Source of the DNA: Schumannella soli
GTDB lineage: Bacteria > Actinomycetota > Actinomycetes > Actinomycetales > Microbacteriaceae
Assembly (NCBI RefSeq): GCF_006517435.1
Contig: NZ_VHQG01000005.1
Span: 124,672-188,671, forward strand
Length of the DNA: 64,000 bases
Direction: 5' to 3'
The notes beneath the pieces are model-generated. The model did no database searches. It was given only the letters and a program-made list of their open reading frames with translations, and had not been told where the DNA came from. The position numbers were made by a program, and so were the translations under genes. Positions 39,716-48,579 of this stretch are shown here, piece after piece. Numbering within the stretch: the first letter of the stretch is position 1; every line of letters begins with the position of its first letter.

Positions 39716-41041
39716 TTACGGCTCCAGGCGGTTCGGGCCGCGGAAGAGGTAGATGACCTCGCGGATCGACGGCAGGCCGAGCAGCAGCATGATGACGCGG
39801 GCGAGGCCCATGCCGAAGCCGCCGTGCGGGGGCACGCCGTGGCGGAAGAAGTCGAGGTAGAACTCGAGCTCCTCCGGGTCGAGGCCCTTCTCCTTCGCCT
39901 GCTCGATCAGCACGTCGACGCGGTGCTCGCGCTGCGCTCCGGTCGAGATCTCGGCGCCGTTGTAGATGAGGTCGTAGCTCTTCGTGATCGAGCCGTCGCC
40001 CTCGTGACGCTGGTGGTAGAAGGGGCGGATGCTCGAGTCGTAGTCGGTGACGAAGACGAAGTCGGAGCCGTGGTTGGCCTTGACCCACTCGCTGATGCGG
40101 CGCTCCGCCTCGGGGTCGAGGTCGCCGTCGGCGCGCGGGATCTCGTAGCCGCCCTCGGCGACGATGCGGCGCACCTCGGCGAGCGGGATGCGCGGGAACG
40201 GCGCCGTCGGCACCTCGAACTCGACGCCGAACGCGGCCGTGATGGCCTCGCCGTGCTTCTCCTTGACCGCGGTCAGGCCGGCGATGAGCAGCTGCTCGTG
40301 CACCTTCATGACGTCGTCGTGCGAGTCGATCCAGCTGAACTCGCTGTCGACGCTGATGAACTCGGTCGCGTGGCGGCTCGTGAACGAGGGGTCGGCGCGG
40401 AACGCCGGGGCGATCTCGAACACCTTGCCGAAGCCGGCCGGCTGCGCCATCTGCTTGAAGAACTGCGGGCTCTGCGCGAGGTACGCCTTGGTCTCGAAGT
40501 AGCCGACCTCGAACAGCTCGGCGCGGCTCTCGGAGGCGCTGGCCATGAGCTTCGGGGTGTGGATCTCGATGAAGTCGTTGTCGATCCACCAGGTGCGCAG
40601 CGCGTGCTCGAAGGTCGTCTGCACGCGGGCGATGAGGTTCTGCTCGGGGCGGCGCAGGTCGAGGAAGCGCCAGTCGAGGCGCTTGTCGATCGACGAGTCG
40701 TCGGCGATGGGCGGCTCGGGGAAGGCGACGCCGGCGACATCCACCGAACCGATCTTGACCTCGAGCCCGCCGAGCTTGACGCGCTCGTCGGCCTTGAGCT
40801 CGCCCTCGACCGACAGGAAGGTGCCGTGGGTGAGGGCGGAGATCTGAGCGGCGATCGGGTCGTCGACGGGGTTCTCGCCCACGTCGGTGCGCGGGTGCAC
40901 GAGCTGCACGGCGCCGGTCTCATCGCGCAGCACGATGAACTGCACCTTCTTCTGATCGCGCACCGTCTCGACCCATCCGGCCACACGGACCGGTCCGTCG
41001 GGGGTGGATGCGAGCTTCTGGACGAGGGTGCGTTCGGTCAC
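39716..41041 (-). CDS. aspS: aspartyl-tRNA synthetase, archaeal/short type
   Basis: Class II aminoacyl-tRNA synthetase, 441 aa. OB-fold anticodon domain (VRVAGWVETVRDQKKVQFIVLRDETG), class II motif 2 around FEIAPAFRADPSFTSRHATEFISVD and motif 3 GGFGMGLARVIMLLLGL. The length lacks the ~150-residue GAD insertion of standard bacterial AspRS (~590 aa), so it belongs to the archaeal/eukaryotic-like subclass, some members of which also charge tRNA-Asn for the GatCAB route. Start GTG 41041 after TAGACT-N8. Confidence 0.92.
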   Translation of the reverse strand: MTERTLVQKLASTPDGPVRVAGWVETVRDQKKVQFIVLRDETGAVQLVHPRTDVGENPVDDPIAAQISALTHGTFLSVEGELKADERVKLGGLEVKIGSVDVAGVAFPEPPIADDSSIDKRLDWRFLDLRRPEQNLIARVQTTFEHALRTWWIDNDFIEIHTPKLMASASESRAELFEVGYFETKAYLAQSPQFFKQMAQPAGFGKVFEIAPAFRADPSFTSRHATEFISVDSEFSWIDSHDDVMKVHEQLLIAGLTAVKEKHGEAITAAFGVEFEVPTAPFPRIPLAEVRRIVAEGGYEIPRADGDLDPEAERRISEWVKANHGSDFVFVTDYDSSIRPFYHQRHEGDGSITKSYDLIYNGAEISTGAQREHRVDVLIEQAKEKGLDPEELEFYLDFFRHGVPPHGGFGMGLARVIMLLLGLPSIREVIYLFRGPNRLEP

Positions 41042-41049
41042 GGGGGCCG

Positions 41050-41055
41050 AGTCTA
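41050..41055 (-). promoter_or_regulatory. -10 element of aspS
   Basis: TAGACT on the minus strand, 8 nt from GTG 41041. Confidence 0.5.
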
Positions 41056-41095
41056 CTGAGCGCGCGCGACTCGCGCGCCCGGCGGCGTTCCTCGG

Positions 41096-41116
41096 CAGGA
41101 TCGCCGCGCGATCCTG
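41096..41116. repeat. dispersed palindrome, core copy
   Basis: The 21-bp palindromic core shared with 3828-3848 (inverted) and 53214-53234 (same orientation). Sits between the aspS promoter and the end of the MerR gene, ten bases before the MerR stop; the longer flanks of the other copies are not evident here. Confidence 0.65.
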
Positions 41117-41125
41117 TTCAGACCG

Positions 41126-41566
41126 TCAGGCGGAGGCGTCGGCGACGACGTGCGCCAGGCGCTCGACGAACTCGTCGGCCATGCCGGCCTTGCGGCGCAG
41201 CTCGGCCTGCCGTTCGCGGGCGTCGTCGAGCCAGGCGGCGAGCGCGGCGGGGCGGCCCGGCGCATCCACCTCGTCGACGACGTCGAGCAGCTCGCCCATC
41301 TGCTCGAGGCTGTAGCCGAGCGGCTTCATGCGGCGGATGAGCAGCAGGCGCTCGAGGTCGGCGTCGGTGTACTCACGGAACCCGCCGACCGTGCGTCCGC
41401 TCGGCACGAGGAGTCCGATCTCGTCCCAGTGCCGCAGGGAGCGCAGCGAGAGGCCGTTCGCCTCGGCGACCTCGCCGATGCGGTAGGCGCGCGGCGCGGG
41501 AGAGCCGGGCTCGGCGTGCGCGCCGGGCACACCGGCAGCCGCATCCGGCTCGGCGAGTCCGCTCAT
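41126..41566 (-). CDS. MerR-family regulator
   Basis: 146 aa. Disordered 25-residue lead, then the MerR HTH YRIGEVAEANGLSLRSLRHWDEIGLLVPSGRTVGGFREYTDADLERLLLIRRMKPLGYSLEQMGELLD, followed by the dimerising coiled coil (LAAWLDDARERQAELRRKAGMADEFVERL). No effector-binding domain or metal cysteines. Divergent from the SulP transporter gene, with a dyad in between. Confidence 0.88.
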   Translation of the reverse strand: MSGLAEPDAAAGVPGAHAEPGSPAPRAYRIGEVAEANGLSLRSLRHWDEIGLLVPSGRTVGGFREYTDADLERLLLIRRMKPLGYSLEQMGELLDVVDEVDAPGRPAALAAWLDDARERQAELRRKAGMADEFVERLAHVVADASA

Positions 41567-41573
41567 GTTTAAA

Positions 41574-41590
41574 CCTGACGTTACGTGAGG
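41574..41590. promoter_or_regulatory. candidate MerR operator
   Basis: CCTGACGT-T-ACGTGAGG, a 17-bp dyad with one mismatch, centred in the merR-sulP gap 8 bp from the merR start. Its position suits autoregulation and control of the transporter. Confidence 0.45.
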
Positions 41591-41657
41591 GTAGGGTCGA
41601 GGATGCGGCGCAACGGGGCGCGGCTCATCCGCCGTCACCGTACCGAACGGAGTCCCC

Positions 41658-43223
41658 GTGTCCGCCGCGCCCACCCGTGTGCTCGACGCCCTGCGCTCGC
41701 CCCGCCTGCTCACCCGCGAGGCGCTCGCCGGCCTCGTGACCGCCTTCGCGCTCATCCCCGAGGCCATCTCCTTCGCGATCGTCGCCGGAGTCGACCCGCG
41801 CGTCGGGCTGTTCGCGAGCTTCACGACGGCGGTCGCGATCTCGATCGTCGGCGGACGCCCCGCGATGATCTCGGCCGCCGCCGGCTCGGTCGCGCTCGTC
41901 ATGGCGCCTCTCGTCGCCTCGCACGGGCTCGACTACCTGATCGCGGCCGTGCTGCTCGGGGGCGTCATCCAGGTCGCCGTCGGACTCGCCGGCTTCGCCA
42001 GGATCATGCGGTTCGTGCCGCGCAGCGTCATGGTCGGCTTCGTCAACGCGCTCGCGATCCTGATCTTCCTGGCGCAGCTGCGGCACCTCATCGATGTGCC
42101 GTGGGCCGTCTACCCGCTCGTCGCGGTCGGCGTCGCTCTCATCGTGCTGCTGCCGAAGCTGACCCGCGCGGTGCCGTCGCCGCTCATCGCGATCGTGGCG
42201 ATCACGGCGACCGTCCTGATCGCCGGCATCCACGTTCCCACCGTCGGCGACGAGGGCGCGCTGCCCGAGGGGCTGCCCCTGCCCGGGCGGCCGAACGTGC
42301 CGCTGACCCTCGAGACCCTCGGCGTGATCGCGCCCTACGCGCTCGGCATGGCCGCCGTCGGCCTGCTCGAGTCGCTGCTGACCGCGCGTCTCGTCGACGA
42401 GATCACCGAGACGCGCTCGTCGTCGACCCGCGAGGCCTGGGGTCAGGGCGTCGCGAACCTCGTCACCGGGATCTTCGGCGGCATGGGCACCTGCGCGATG
42501 ATCGGCCAGACGATGATCAACGTGAAGACCGCGGGCGCCCGCACCCGGCTGTCGACCTTCTTCGCCGGCGTCTTCCTGCTCGTGCTGGTCGTCGCGCTCG
42601 GCGGCGTCGTCGGGCAGATCCCGATGGCGGCGCTCGTCGCGGTCATGATCATGGTGTCGGCGACCACCTTCGACTGGCACAGCATCCGCCCGAAGGTGCT
42701 GAAGCGGATGCCGCTGGGCGAGACCCTGGTGATGGTCACGACCGTCGTCGTGGTCGTCGCGACGAACAACCTCGCGATCGGCGTGGGCGTCGGCGTGCTC
42801 GCGGCCGCGCTGATCTTCGCGCGCCGGGTCGCCCGCTTCGCGACCGTGCACCGCGACGCCCCGGAGCCGTCGGGCGACGGCGTTCTCGTGCGCTACCGCG
42901 TCGAGGGGGAGCTGTTCTTCGCGTCGAGCAGCGACCTCGTCACCCGCTTCGACTACGCCGCCGACCAGCTCGCCGTCGGCGCGAGCGGGGGCGCGACCGG
43001 CGATGTCGGCGATGAGGGCGCCGTGATCGACGGGGCGGTGATCGACGGGGCCGTCGAGATCGACCTCTCCGGCTCGCACATCTGGGATGCGTCGACCGTC
43101 GTCGCGCTCGACGCGGTCGCCCAGCGCTACCGCACGCACGGCATCGAGCCGCGCGTCGTCGGGCTCAACGCCCCGAGCGCCGCGCTGCGCGAGCGGCTCG
43201 GCGCGGTGCTGCCCGGGCGCTGA
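41658..43223 (+). CDS. SulP-family anion transporter
   Basis: 521 aa. Multi-helix SLC26/SulP membrane domain starting LTREALAGLVTAFALIPEAISFAIVAGVDPRVGLFASFTTAV, the Gly-rich FGGMGTCAMIGQTMINVKTAG block, and a C-terminal cytoplasmic STAS domain (VRYRVEGELFFASSSDLVTRF…EIDLSGSHIWDASTVVALDAVAQRY). A short in-frame tandem repeat GAVIDGAVIDGAV interrupts the STAS domain. Substrate could be sulfate, bicarbonate or another anion. GTG start with AACGGAG upstream. Confidence 0.9.
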   Translation: MSAAPTRVLDALRSPRLLTREALAGLVTAFALIPEAISFAIVAGVDPRVGLFASFTTAVAISIVGGRPAMISAAAGSVALVMAPLVASHGLDYLIAAVLLGGVIQVAVGLAGFARIMRFVPRSVMVGFVNALAILIFLAQLRHLIDVPWAVYPLVAVGVALIVLLPKLTRAVPSPLIAIVAITATVLIAGIHVPTVGDEGALPEGLPLPGRPNVPLTLETLGVIAPYALGMAAVGLLESLLTARLVDEITETRSSSTREAWGQGVANLVTGIFGGMGTCAMIGQTMINVKTAGARTRLSTFFAGVFLLVLVVALGGVVGQIPMAALVAVMIMVSATTFDWHSIRPKVLKRMPLGETLVMVTTVVVVVATNNLAIGVGVGVLAAALIFARRVARFATVHRDAPEPSGDGVLVRYRVEGELFFASSSDLVTRFDYAADQLAVGASGGATGDVGDEGAVIDGAVIDGAVEIDLSGSHIWDASTVVALDAVAQRYRTHGIEPRVVGLNAPSAALRERLGAVLPGR

Positions 43224-43279
43224 GGTCTGCTGTGGCGTCGCATAGCGGATGCTGGGGCGGGCGTCCAGTGCGGAACGCG

Positions 43280-43285
43280 TAGGAT
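43280..43285 (+). promoter_or_regulatory. leaderless -10 element of the cytochrome maturation operon
   Basis: TAGGAT followed by 6 nt and GTG 43292. Confidence 0.6.
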
Positions 43286-43291
43286 TCCGGC

Positions 43292-43921
43292 GTGCCCGCC
43301 GACCGCATCCACCTCGTTCGCCACGGTGAGGTGCACAATCCCGAGCGCGTGCTCTACGGCCGACTGCCCGGCTACCGGCTGAGCGAGCTGGGTGAGCGGA
43401 TGGCCGATGCCGCCGCCGCGTCGCACGCCGACCACCCGCCGGTGAAGCTCTTCGCGAGCCCGCTCCAGCGCACGCAGGAGAGCGCCGCGCCCTGGGCCGA
43501 GCGCTACGGCCTCGAGATCGTCGACAACGCCGACCTCATCGAGCCCGCCAACCGCTTCGAGGGCACGAACGTGCGCACCGCCATCCGCGACCCGCGCAGC
43601 TGGCCGTGGCTCGTGAACCCCTGGCGTCCGAGCTGGGGCGAGGCCTTCTCGTCGATCGCGACCCGCATGATGCGCGCCGTCGACACGGCCTGGAACTCGG
43701 TCGACTCCGGCGAGGTCGTGCTCGTCAGCCACCAGCTGCCGATCTGGATGGTCGCCCGCACCGTCGCCGGCCAGCGCCTCGCCCACGACCCGCGCGCCCG
43801 CCGCTGCACCCTGTCGAGCATCACGAGCCTCGAGCGCCGCGACGGCCGCTTCGTGGAAGTCGACTATCAGGAACCCGCGCGAGACTTGCTGGCGCAGTCG
43901 ACCGATCTGGGAGCCGTGTGA
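43292..43921 (+). CDS. histidine phosphatase family protein
   Basis: Phosphoglycerate-mutase-like fold, 209 aa. R10-H11-G12 catalytic motif (HLVRHGEVHNPERVLYGRLPGYRLSELGERMA), and the second His in VVLVSHQLPIWMVARTVAG. The GTG of the following thioredoxin-like gene overlaps its end (GTGTGA), so it leads the cytochrome c maturation operon. Its specific substrate is unknown. Confidence 0.9.
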   Translation: MPADRIHLVRHGEVHNPERVLYGRLPGYRLSELGERMADAAAASHADHPPVKLFASPLQRTQESAAPWAERYGLEIVDNADLIEPANRFEGTNVRTAIRDPRSWPWLVNPWRPSWGEAFSSIATRMMRAVDTAWNSVDSGEVVLVSHQLPIWMVARTVAGQRLAHDPRARRCTLSSITSLERRDGRFVEVDYQEPARDLLAQSTDLGAV

Positions 43922-44556
43922 ACGCCCGAACCCGCCCCGCCGCCCGCGTGACGCGTCGCCGCCGCATCCTCGTCGCCGTTCCGGCGCTCGCCGCGGCCGC
44001 CGCGCTCGTGCTCGCCGGCTGCACCGCGCAGGGCGACAGCCTGTCGAAGCAGTACCGCGAGAACGCGGGCAAGAACTACGTCTCCTCCGACGGGTCGACG
44101 CAGACCTTCAGCCCCGACAAGCGCAAGGACGCGGTGTCGTACGAGGGGACCACCCCCGACGGCGACACGATCACGTCGAAGAGCCTCGAGGGCAAGGTCG
44201 CGGTTCTGAACTTCTGGTACGCCTCCTGCGGCCCGTGCCGCATCGAGGCGCCCGACCTGAAGAAGCTGTCGGACGAGTACGGCGACACGGTCTCGTTCCT
44301 CGGCGTGAACGTGCGCGACGACGGCGCCACCGCCCAGACCTTCGAGAAGAAGTACGACCTCGCCTACCCGACCCTGCTCGACGCGGGCGACAACGAGGTG
44401 CAGCTCGCCTTCGCCGGCTCGGTGTCGGCCAACGCCGTGCCGACGACCCTCGTGATCGACCAGCAGGGGCGCGTGGCCGCCCGCTTCAGCGGACGCATCC
44501 AGAGCCCCGACGTGCTCAAGCAGATCATCGACGACACCGTCGCCGAGGCGAAGTAG
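43918..44556 (+). CDS. TlpA/ResA-like thioredoxin lipoprotein
   Basis: 212 aa. Signal peptide with lipobox LAGC (Cys35) anchors it outside the membrane. Thioredoxin fold with C104-GP-C107 (NFWYASCGPCRIEAPDLKKL) and cis-Pro in NAVPTTLVIDQQG. It should reduce the CxxCH cysteines of apocytochrome c before haem attachment. Electrons come from CcdA, encoded next with a 1-bp overlap. Confidence 0.92.
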   Translation: MNARTRPAARVTRRRRILVAVPALAAAAALVLAGCTAQGDSLSKQYRENAGKNYVSSDGSTQTFSPDKRKDAVSYEGTTPDGDTITSKSLEGKVAVLNFWYASCGPCRIEAPDLKKLSDEYGDTVSFLGVNVRDDGATAQTFEKKYDLAYPTLLDAGDNEVQLAFAGSVSANAVPTTLVIDQQGRVAARFSGRIQSPDVLKQIIDDTVAEAK

Positions 44557-45293
44557 TGGGCTCTCCCGGCGAGATCGTCTACAGCGGCGGTCTCTGGCTC
44601 GCCCTGCCGATCGCGCTCGCCGCGGGCCTCATCTCCTTCCTCTCGCCGTGCGTGCTGCCGCTCGTTCCTGGCTACCTCGGCTTCGTCAGCGGCGTCACGA
44701 GCGGCAAGCCGCAGTCGCGGGGGCGGATGGTGGCGGGCGCCGGGCTGTTCGTGCTCGGCTTCTCGGTCGTCTTCCTGCTCGCCTTCCTCGTGCTCGGCTC
44801 CTTCGGCACCTTCCTGCTGCGCTGGCAGGACATGATCCTGCGCGTCGCCGGAGTCGTCGTGATCTTGCTCGGCATCGTCTTCATCGGGCAGATCAGCTTT
44901 CTGCAGCGCACGATCAAGTCGAGCTGGCAGCCGCGCACCGGCCTCATCGGCGCCCCGCTGCTCGGCGTCGTCTTCGCCGTCGGCTGGACGCCCTGCATCG
45001 GCCCGACCCTCGTCGCCGCGCAGTCTCTGGCGCTGAACACGGGGGATGTCGGGCGCTCGCTGCTCATCGGCGCCGCCTACTGCATCGGGCTGGGGCTGCC
45101 GTTCCTGCTCGTCGCGCTCGGCTTCGGCTGGGTCGGGACGAGCGTGCGCTGGGTGCGCCGCCACATCCGCCTGGTCAACATCATCGGAGGCGTGCTGCTC
45201 ATCGCGATCGGGCTGCTCATGGTGACCGGACTGTGGCTGCAGTTCACGACGAGCCTGGGGGCGGTGATCGACGACTATGTCCCCACGCTCTGA
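44556..45293 (+). CDS. ccdA: cytochrome c biogenesis protein CcdA
   Basis: Six-helix membrane thiol-electron carrier, 245 aa. The redox cysteines are in LISFLSPCVLPLVPGYLGFVSG and AVGWTPCIGPTLVAA, both standard CcdA/DsbD-gamma motifs. Passes reducing power from cytoplasmic thioredoxin to the thioredoxin-like lipoprotein. GTG start overlaps the previous stop (TAGTG). Confidence 0.94.
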   Translation: MGSPGEIVYSGGLWLALPIALAAGLISFLSPCVLPLVPGYLGFVSGVTSGKPQSRGRMVAGAGLFVLGFSVVFLLAFLVLGSFGTFLLRWQDMILRVAGVVVILLGIVFIGQISFLQRTIKSSWQPRTGLIGAPLLGVVFAVGWTPCIGPTLVAAQSLALNTGDVGRSLLIGAAYCIGLGLPFLLVALGFGWVGTSVRWVRRHIRLVNIIGGVLLIAIGLLMVTGLWLQFTTSLGAVIDDYVPTL

Positions 45294-47091
45294 GAGCTCC
45301 GAGGATGACGTGACGCGCGACGAGACGGCGGCGGCTGCGGCGGCGAAGCCCGCGAAGGCGGCGAAGCCGGCCAAGCCCGCGAAGGCGGCGAAGCCCGCCG
45401 GCCGCTCGAGCGGCGACCCGCTGCGCCCCGCCGACTACATCGGCAGCGACGAGGAGGCGCCGGCGAAGCCCGCCCGCACCGCGCGCGCCGACACGGCCGG
45501 CGCCGACGACGCCCCGACGGCCGCGAAGCTCAACCCGCTCGAGTGGGTCCGCTTCTTCTGGCGTCAGCTGACCAGCATGCGCACGGCCCTCGTGCTGCTG
45601 CTTCTGCTCGCCCTCGCCGCCGTGCCCGGATCGCTCGTTCCGCAGCGCAGCGCCGACCCGAACGGCGTCATCCAGTACCAGCAGCAGAACCCCGAGCTGT
45701 CGAAGGTGCTCGACGCGCTGCAGGTCTTCGACACCTACACCTCGTTCTGGTTCTCGGCCATCTACCTGCTGCTGTTCGTCTCGCTCATCGGCTGCATCAT
45801 CCCGCGCACGACGCACCACCTGAAGGCGCTGCGCACGAAGCCGCCGACCACGCCGGCGCGGCTCTCGCGCCTGGCCGCGCACCTGCAGACGACGGCGGAC
45901 GCGACGCCCGAGACCGCGATCGACGAGGCCGCGAAGCTGCTCAAGCGCCAGGGCTACCGCGTCGAGCGCTACGACCGCCGCGGGCGCGTCAGCGTCTCGG
46001 CCGAGCGCGGCTACCTGCGCGAGACCGGCAACCTGGTGTTCCACACCGGGCTGCTGCTGATCCTGCTGCTGGTCGCGGTCGGCGGCGGCTTCATCTACAC
46101 GGGCGAGAAGCTGCTCGTGCAGGGGCAGAGCTTCACCAACACCCTCTCCAGCTACGACACCTGGAGCCCGGGCCGCTTCTTCGACGAGTCGCAGCTGAAC
46201 CCCTATTCGCTGCGCCTCGACGGCTTCGACGACAAGTACTCGGTCGACAAGCTCACCGGCGTCTCGCATCCCGAGGACTACACGGCGAAGGTCAGCACGC
46301 GCTCGCTCGACGGCACCTGGACCAAGCAGGAGATCAAGGTCAACGAGCCGCTCGCGGTCGGCGGCACTCAGGTCTACCTGCTCGGCAACGGCTACGCGCC
46401 GGTGCTAAAGGTGACGGATGCCGACGGCAACGTCGTGTTCGACGACGCCGTGCCGTTCCGCAGCCAGGACTCGAACCTCAAGGGCCTCGGCGTGCTCAAG
46501 GTGCCCGACGGACTCAAGAAGCAGGCCGGCTTCATCGGGTTCTTCTACCCGACCCCGGTCGAGACGACGACGGGCGGATTCGAGTCGGTCTACCCGGGCA
46601 CGAGCTCGTCGAGCCTCGTGAGCCTGCAGATGTACGTGGGCGACCTCGGTCTCGACACCGGCGCTCCGGTGAACGCCTACGACCTCGACCTCGACAAGCT
46701 CACCCAGGTCGCCGGGCGCGACTCCGACACCGACACGCTGCAGATGCGCCTCGGCGAGAAGGCGACCCTGCCCGAGGGACTCGGGACGATCGAGTTCACC
46801 GGCATCAAGCGCTACATCGGCGTCTCGATCCACCACGACCCGGTGCAGGGGTACGTGCTCGCGCTGGCCGTGATCTCGATCCTCGGTCTGCTCATCAGCC
46901 TGTTCATCCCGCGTCGGCGCGTGTGGGTGGCCGCGACGACCGGTGAGGACGGCGGCGCCGTGCTCGAGTACGCGGCGCTCGCCCGCGGCGACGACCCGCG
47001 CCTCGACGACGCCGTGCTCGACATCGAGAAGCAGCTCGCGAAACGCCTGCGAGCCCGCGCGCGGGAGGCCGGGGACGGCGCGGCCTCCTGA
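45277..47091 (+). CDS. resB: ResB, System II cytochrome c synthetase subunit
   Basis: 604 aa. A repetitive Lys/Ala/Pro N-terminal extension (KPAKAAKPAKPAKAAKPAG) precedes the ResB/Ccs1 domain: FWRQLTSMRTALVLLLLLALAAVPGSLVPQR, GCIIPRTTHHL, NLVFHTGLLLILLLVAVGGG, a large extracytoplasmic region, and a last helix ending SLFIPRRRVWV. With CcsB it forms the haem-delivery and lyase complex. Overlaps ccdA by 17 bp. Confidence 0.92.
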   Translation: MSPRSESSEDDVTRDETAAAAAAKPAKAAKPAKPAKAAKPAGRSSGDPLRPADYIGSDEEAPAKPARTARADTAGADDAPTAAKLNPLEWVRFFWRQLTSMRTALVLLLLLALAAVPGSLVPQRSADPNGVIQYQQQNPELSKVLDALQVFDTYTSFWFSAIYLLLFVSLIGCIIPRTTHHLKALRTKPPTTPARLSRLAAHLQTTADATPETAIDEAAKLLKRQGYRVERYDRRGRVSVSAERGYLRETGNLVFHTGLLLILLLVAVGGGFIYTGEKLLVQGQSFTNTLSSYDTWSPGRFFDESQLNPYSLRLDGFDDKYSVDKLTGVSHPEDYTAKVSTRSLDGTWTKQEIKVNEPLAVGGTQVYLLGNGYAPVLKVTDADGNVVFDDAVPFRSQDSNLKGLGVLKVPDGLKKQAGFIGFFYPTPVETTTGGFESVYPGTSSSSLVSLQMYVGDLGLDTGAPVNAYDLDLDKLTQVAGRDSDTDTLQMRLGEKATLPEGLGTIEFTGIKRYIGVSIHHDPVQGYVLALAVISILGLLISLFIPRRRVWVAATTGEDGGAVLEYAALARGDDPRLDDAVLDIEKQLAKRLRARAREAGDGAAS

Positions 47092-47117
47092 CGTCCGGCG
47101 CGCTCAGGGCGCGGGCG

Positions 47118-47123
47118 TAGGAT
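47118..47123 (+). promoter_or_regulatory. leaderless -10 element of ccsB
   Basis: TAGGAT followed by 7 nt and GTG 47131. Confidence 0.55.
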
Positions 47124-47130
47124 CTCGCCC

Positions 47131-48198
47131 GTGGATTCCGACTCCCTCGCGACGCTCTCGCTCGTCGCCGTGTACTCCGCGATCGCGGTGTACGTGCTCG
47201 CCTTCATCGCCTTCGTGCTCGACCTCTCGGCCCGCAGCGCGCAGGCGCAGCGCCTCGACTCCGAGCGGGCGGCCCGCGCCGCCGACGCCGTCGGGGCGGA
47301 TGCGCACAGCGGCCAGCTGGCGAAGGCCGGCGCCGCCGTGCGCGGCGCCGCAGCCGGAGCGACCGCCGCGACGGCGGCCGTGCTCGAGCGGGCGTCCGGC
47401 GCCGGACGCGGCGCGGATGACGACGACGAGGTCAACATCGGCAGCCGCTGGCAGCGCACCGGCCTCGCCCTGACGATCATCGCCTGGCTCATCCACGCGG
47501 CCGCGATCGTGCTGCGCGGTCTCGCCGCCGGCCGCGTGCCCTGGGCGAACATGTTCGAGTTCGCGATGACCGGCACCGGCATCATGGTCACCGTCTTCCT
47601 CGCCGTGCAGCTCTGGCGCGACCTCCGCTTCCTCGGCGCCTACGTCACCGGCATCGTCGCCCTGCTGCTCGGCCTCGCGACGGTCAACTTCTACGTCGCC
47701 GTCACCCCGCTGCCGCCGCCCCTGCAGTCGGCCTGGCTCGTCATCCACGTCTTCGTCGCCACGCTCGGCACCGGCTTCTTCGCCGTCGGAGCGGGACTGT
47801 CGATCATGCAGCTGCTGCAGGTGAAGCGCGAGGAGGGCGGAGCGAAGCGCATCCCCTTCCTGCGCACCCTGCCGTCGTCGGAGGCGCTCGAGAGCATGGC
47901 CTACCGCGTGCTCGTCGTCGGCTTCGCGTTCTGGACCTTCACCCTCATCGCCGGAGCCATCTGGGCCGAGCGCGCCTGGGGCCGCTACTGGGGCTGGGAC
48001 ACGAAGGAGGTCTGGACCTTCGTGATCTGGGTCGTCTTCGCCGGCTACATCCACGCCAGGGCGACGAAGGGATGGCGCGGTTCCCGCGCCGCGTACCTCG
48101 CGATCATCGGCTTCGCGGCCGTGCTGTTCAACTTCACGATCGTGAACCTGTTCTTCAAGGGACTGCACTCGTACTCGGGGCTCGACACCGGCATGTGA
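47131..48198 (+). CDS. ccsB: CcsB/ResC cytochrome c haem lyase subunit
   Basis: 355 aa multi-helix membrane protein. The tryptophan-rich haem-handling WWD motif is WAERAWGRYWGWDTKEVW; flanking His residues occur in LIHAAAIVLRG, VIHVFVATLG and YIHARATKGWRG. An Ala-rich linker (residues ~40-95) follows the first helix. Works with ResB. Confidence 0.93.
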   Translation: MDSDSLATLSLVAVYSAIAVYVLAFIAFVLDLSARSAQAQRLDSERAARAADAVGADAHSGQLAKAGAAVRGAAAGATAATAAVLERASGAGRGADDDDEVNIGSRWQRTGLALTIIAWLIHAAAIVLRGLAAGRVPWANMFEFAMTGTGIMVTVFLAVQLWRDLRFLGAYVTGIVALLLGLATVNFYVAVTPLPPPLQSAWLVIHVFVATLGTGFFAVGAGLSIMQLLQVKREEGGAKRIPFLRTLPSSEALESMAYRVLVVGFAFWTFTLIAGAIWAERAWGRYWGWDTKEVWTFVIWVVFAGYIHARATKGWRGSRAAYLAIIGFAAVLFNFTIVNLFFKGLHSYSGLDTGM

Positions 48199-48354
48199 GT
48201 GCGGGCCGGGCGGTGTGAGCCGCTCGGGGCGGCGGGGACGTCTTCGGCCGGGTTCGCGCGCGACCTCGTGTGCGGGCGCGTGCACGCCACCTCGGGCGCA
48301 GGGACGGGACGTCGTCGCGTCAGCCGGCGTGGTGCCGGGCCGTTCGCCGGCCTG

Positions 48355-48579
48355 TCAGTGCGTCGGCTTGTCGCTGAGGTCGTCGTGCGGGGCGAGCAGC
48401 CGGATCTGGTGCTCGCGCAGGCTGCGCACGAGCGCCCGCACGCACAGCACGAGCGCCGCGATGCCGGCCGCGGCGAGCACGATCCCGTAGCCGCCGCCGG
48501 TCGCCGTCAGGGCGACGCCGCCGACGACCGCGAGGGCGCTCGCCAGCAGCACCAGCAACGGGAGCAGGTCGCCCCTCAC
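48355..48579 (-). CDS. small two-helix membrane protein
   Basis: 74 aa with two hydrophobic segments (LLPLLVLLASALAVVGGVALTA and YGIVLAAAGIAALVLCVRALV) and a polar tail REHQIRLLAPHDDLSDKPTH. The GTG start overlaps the menC stop by GTGA, so it is cotranscribed with menC. Function unknown. Confidence 0.7.
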   Translation of the reverse strand: MRGDLLPLLVLLASALAVVGGVALTATGGGYGIVLAAAGIAALVLCVRALVRSLREHQIRLLAPHDDLSDKPTH

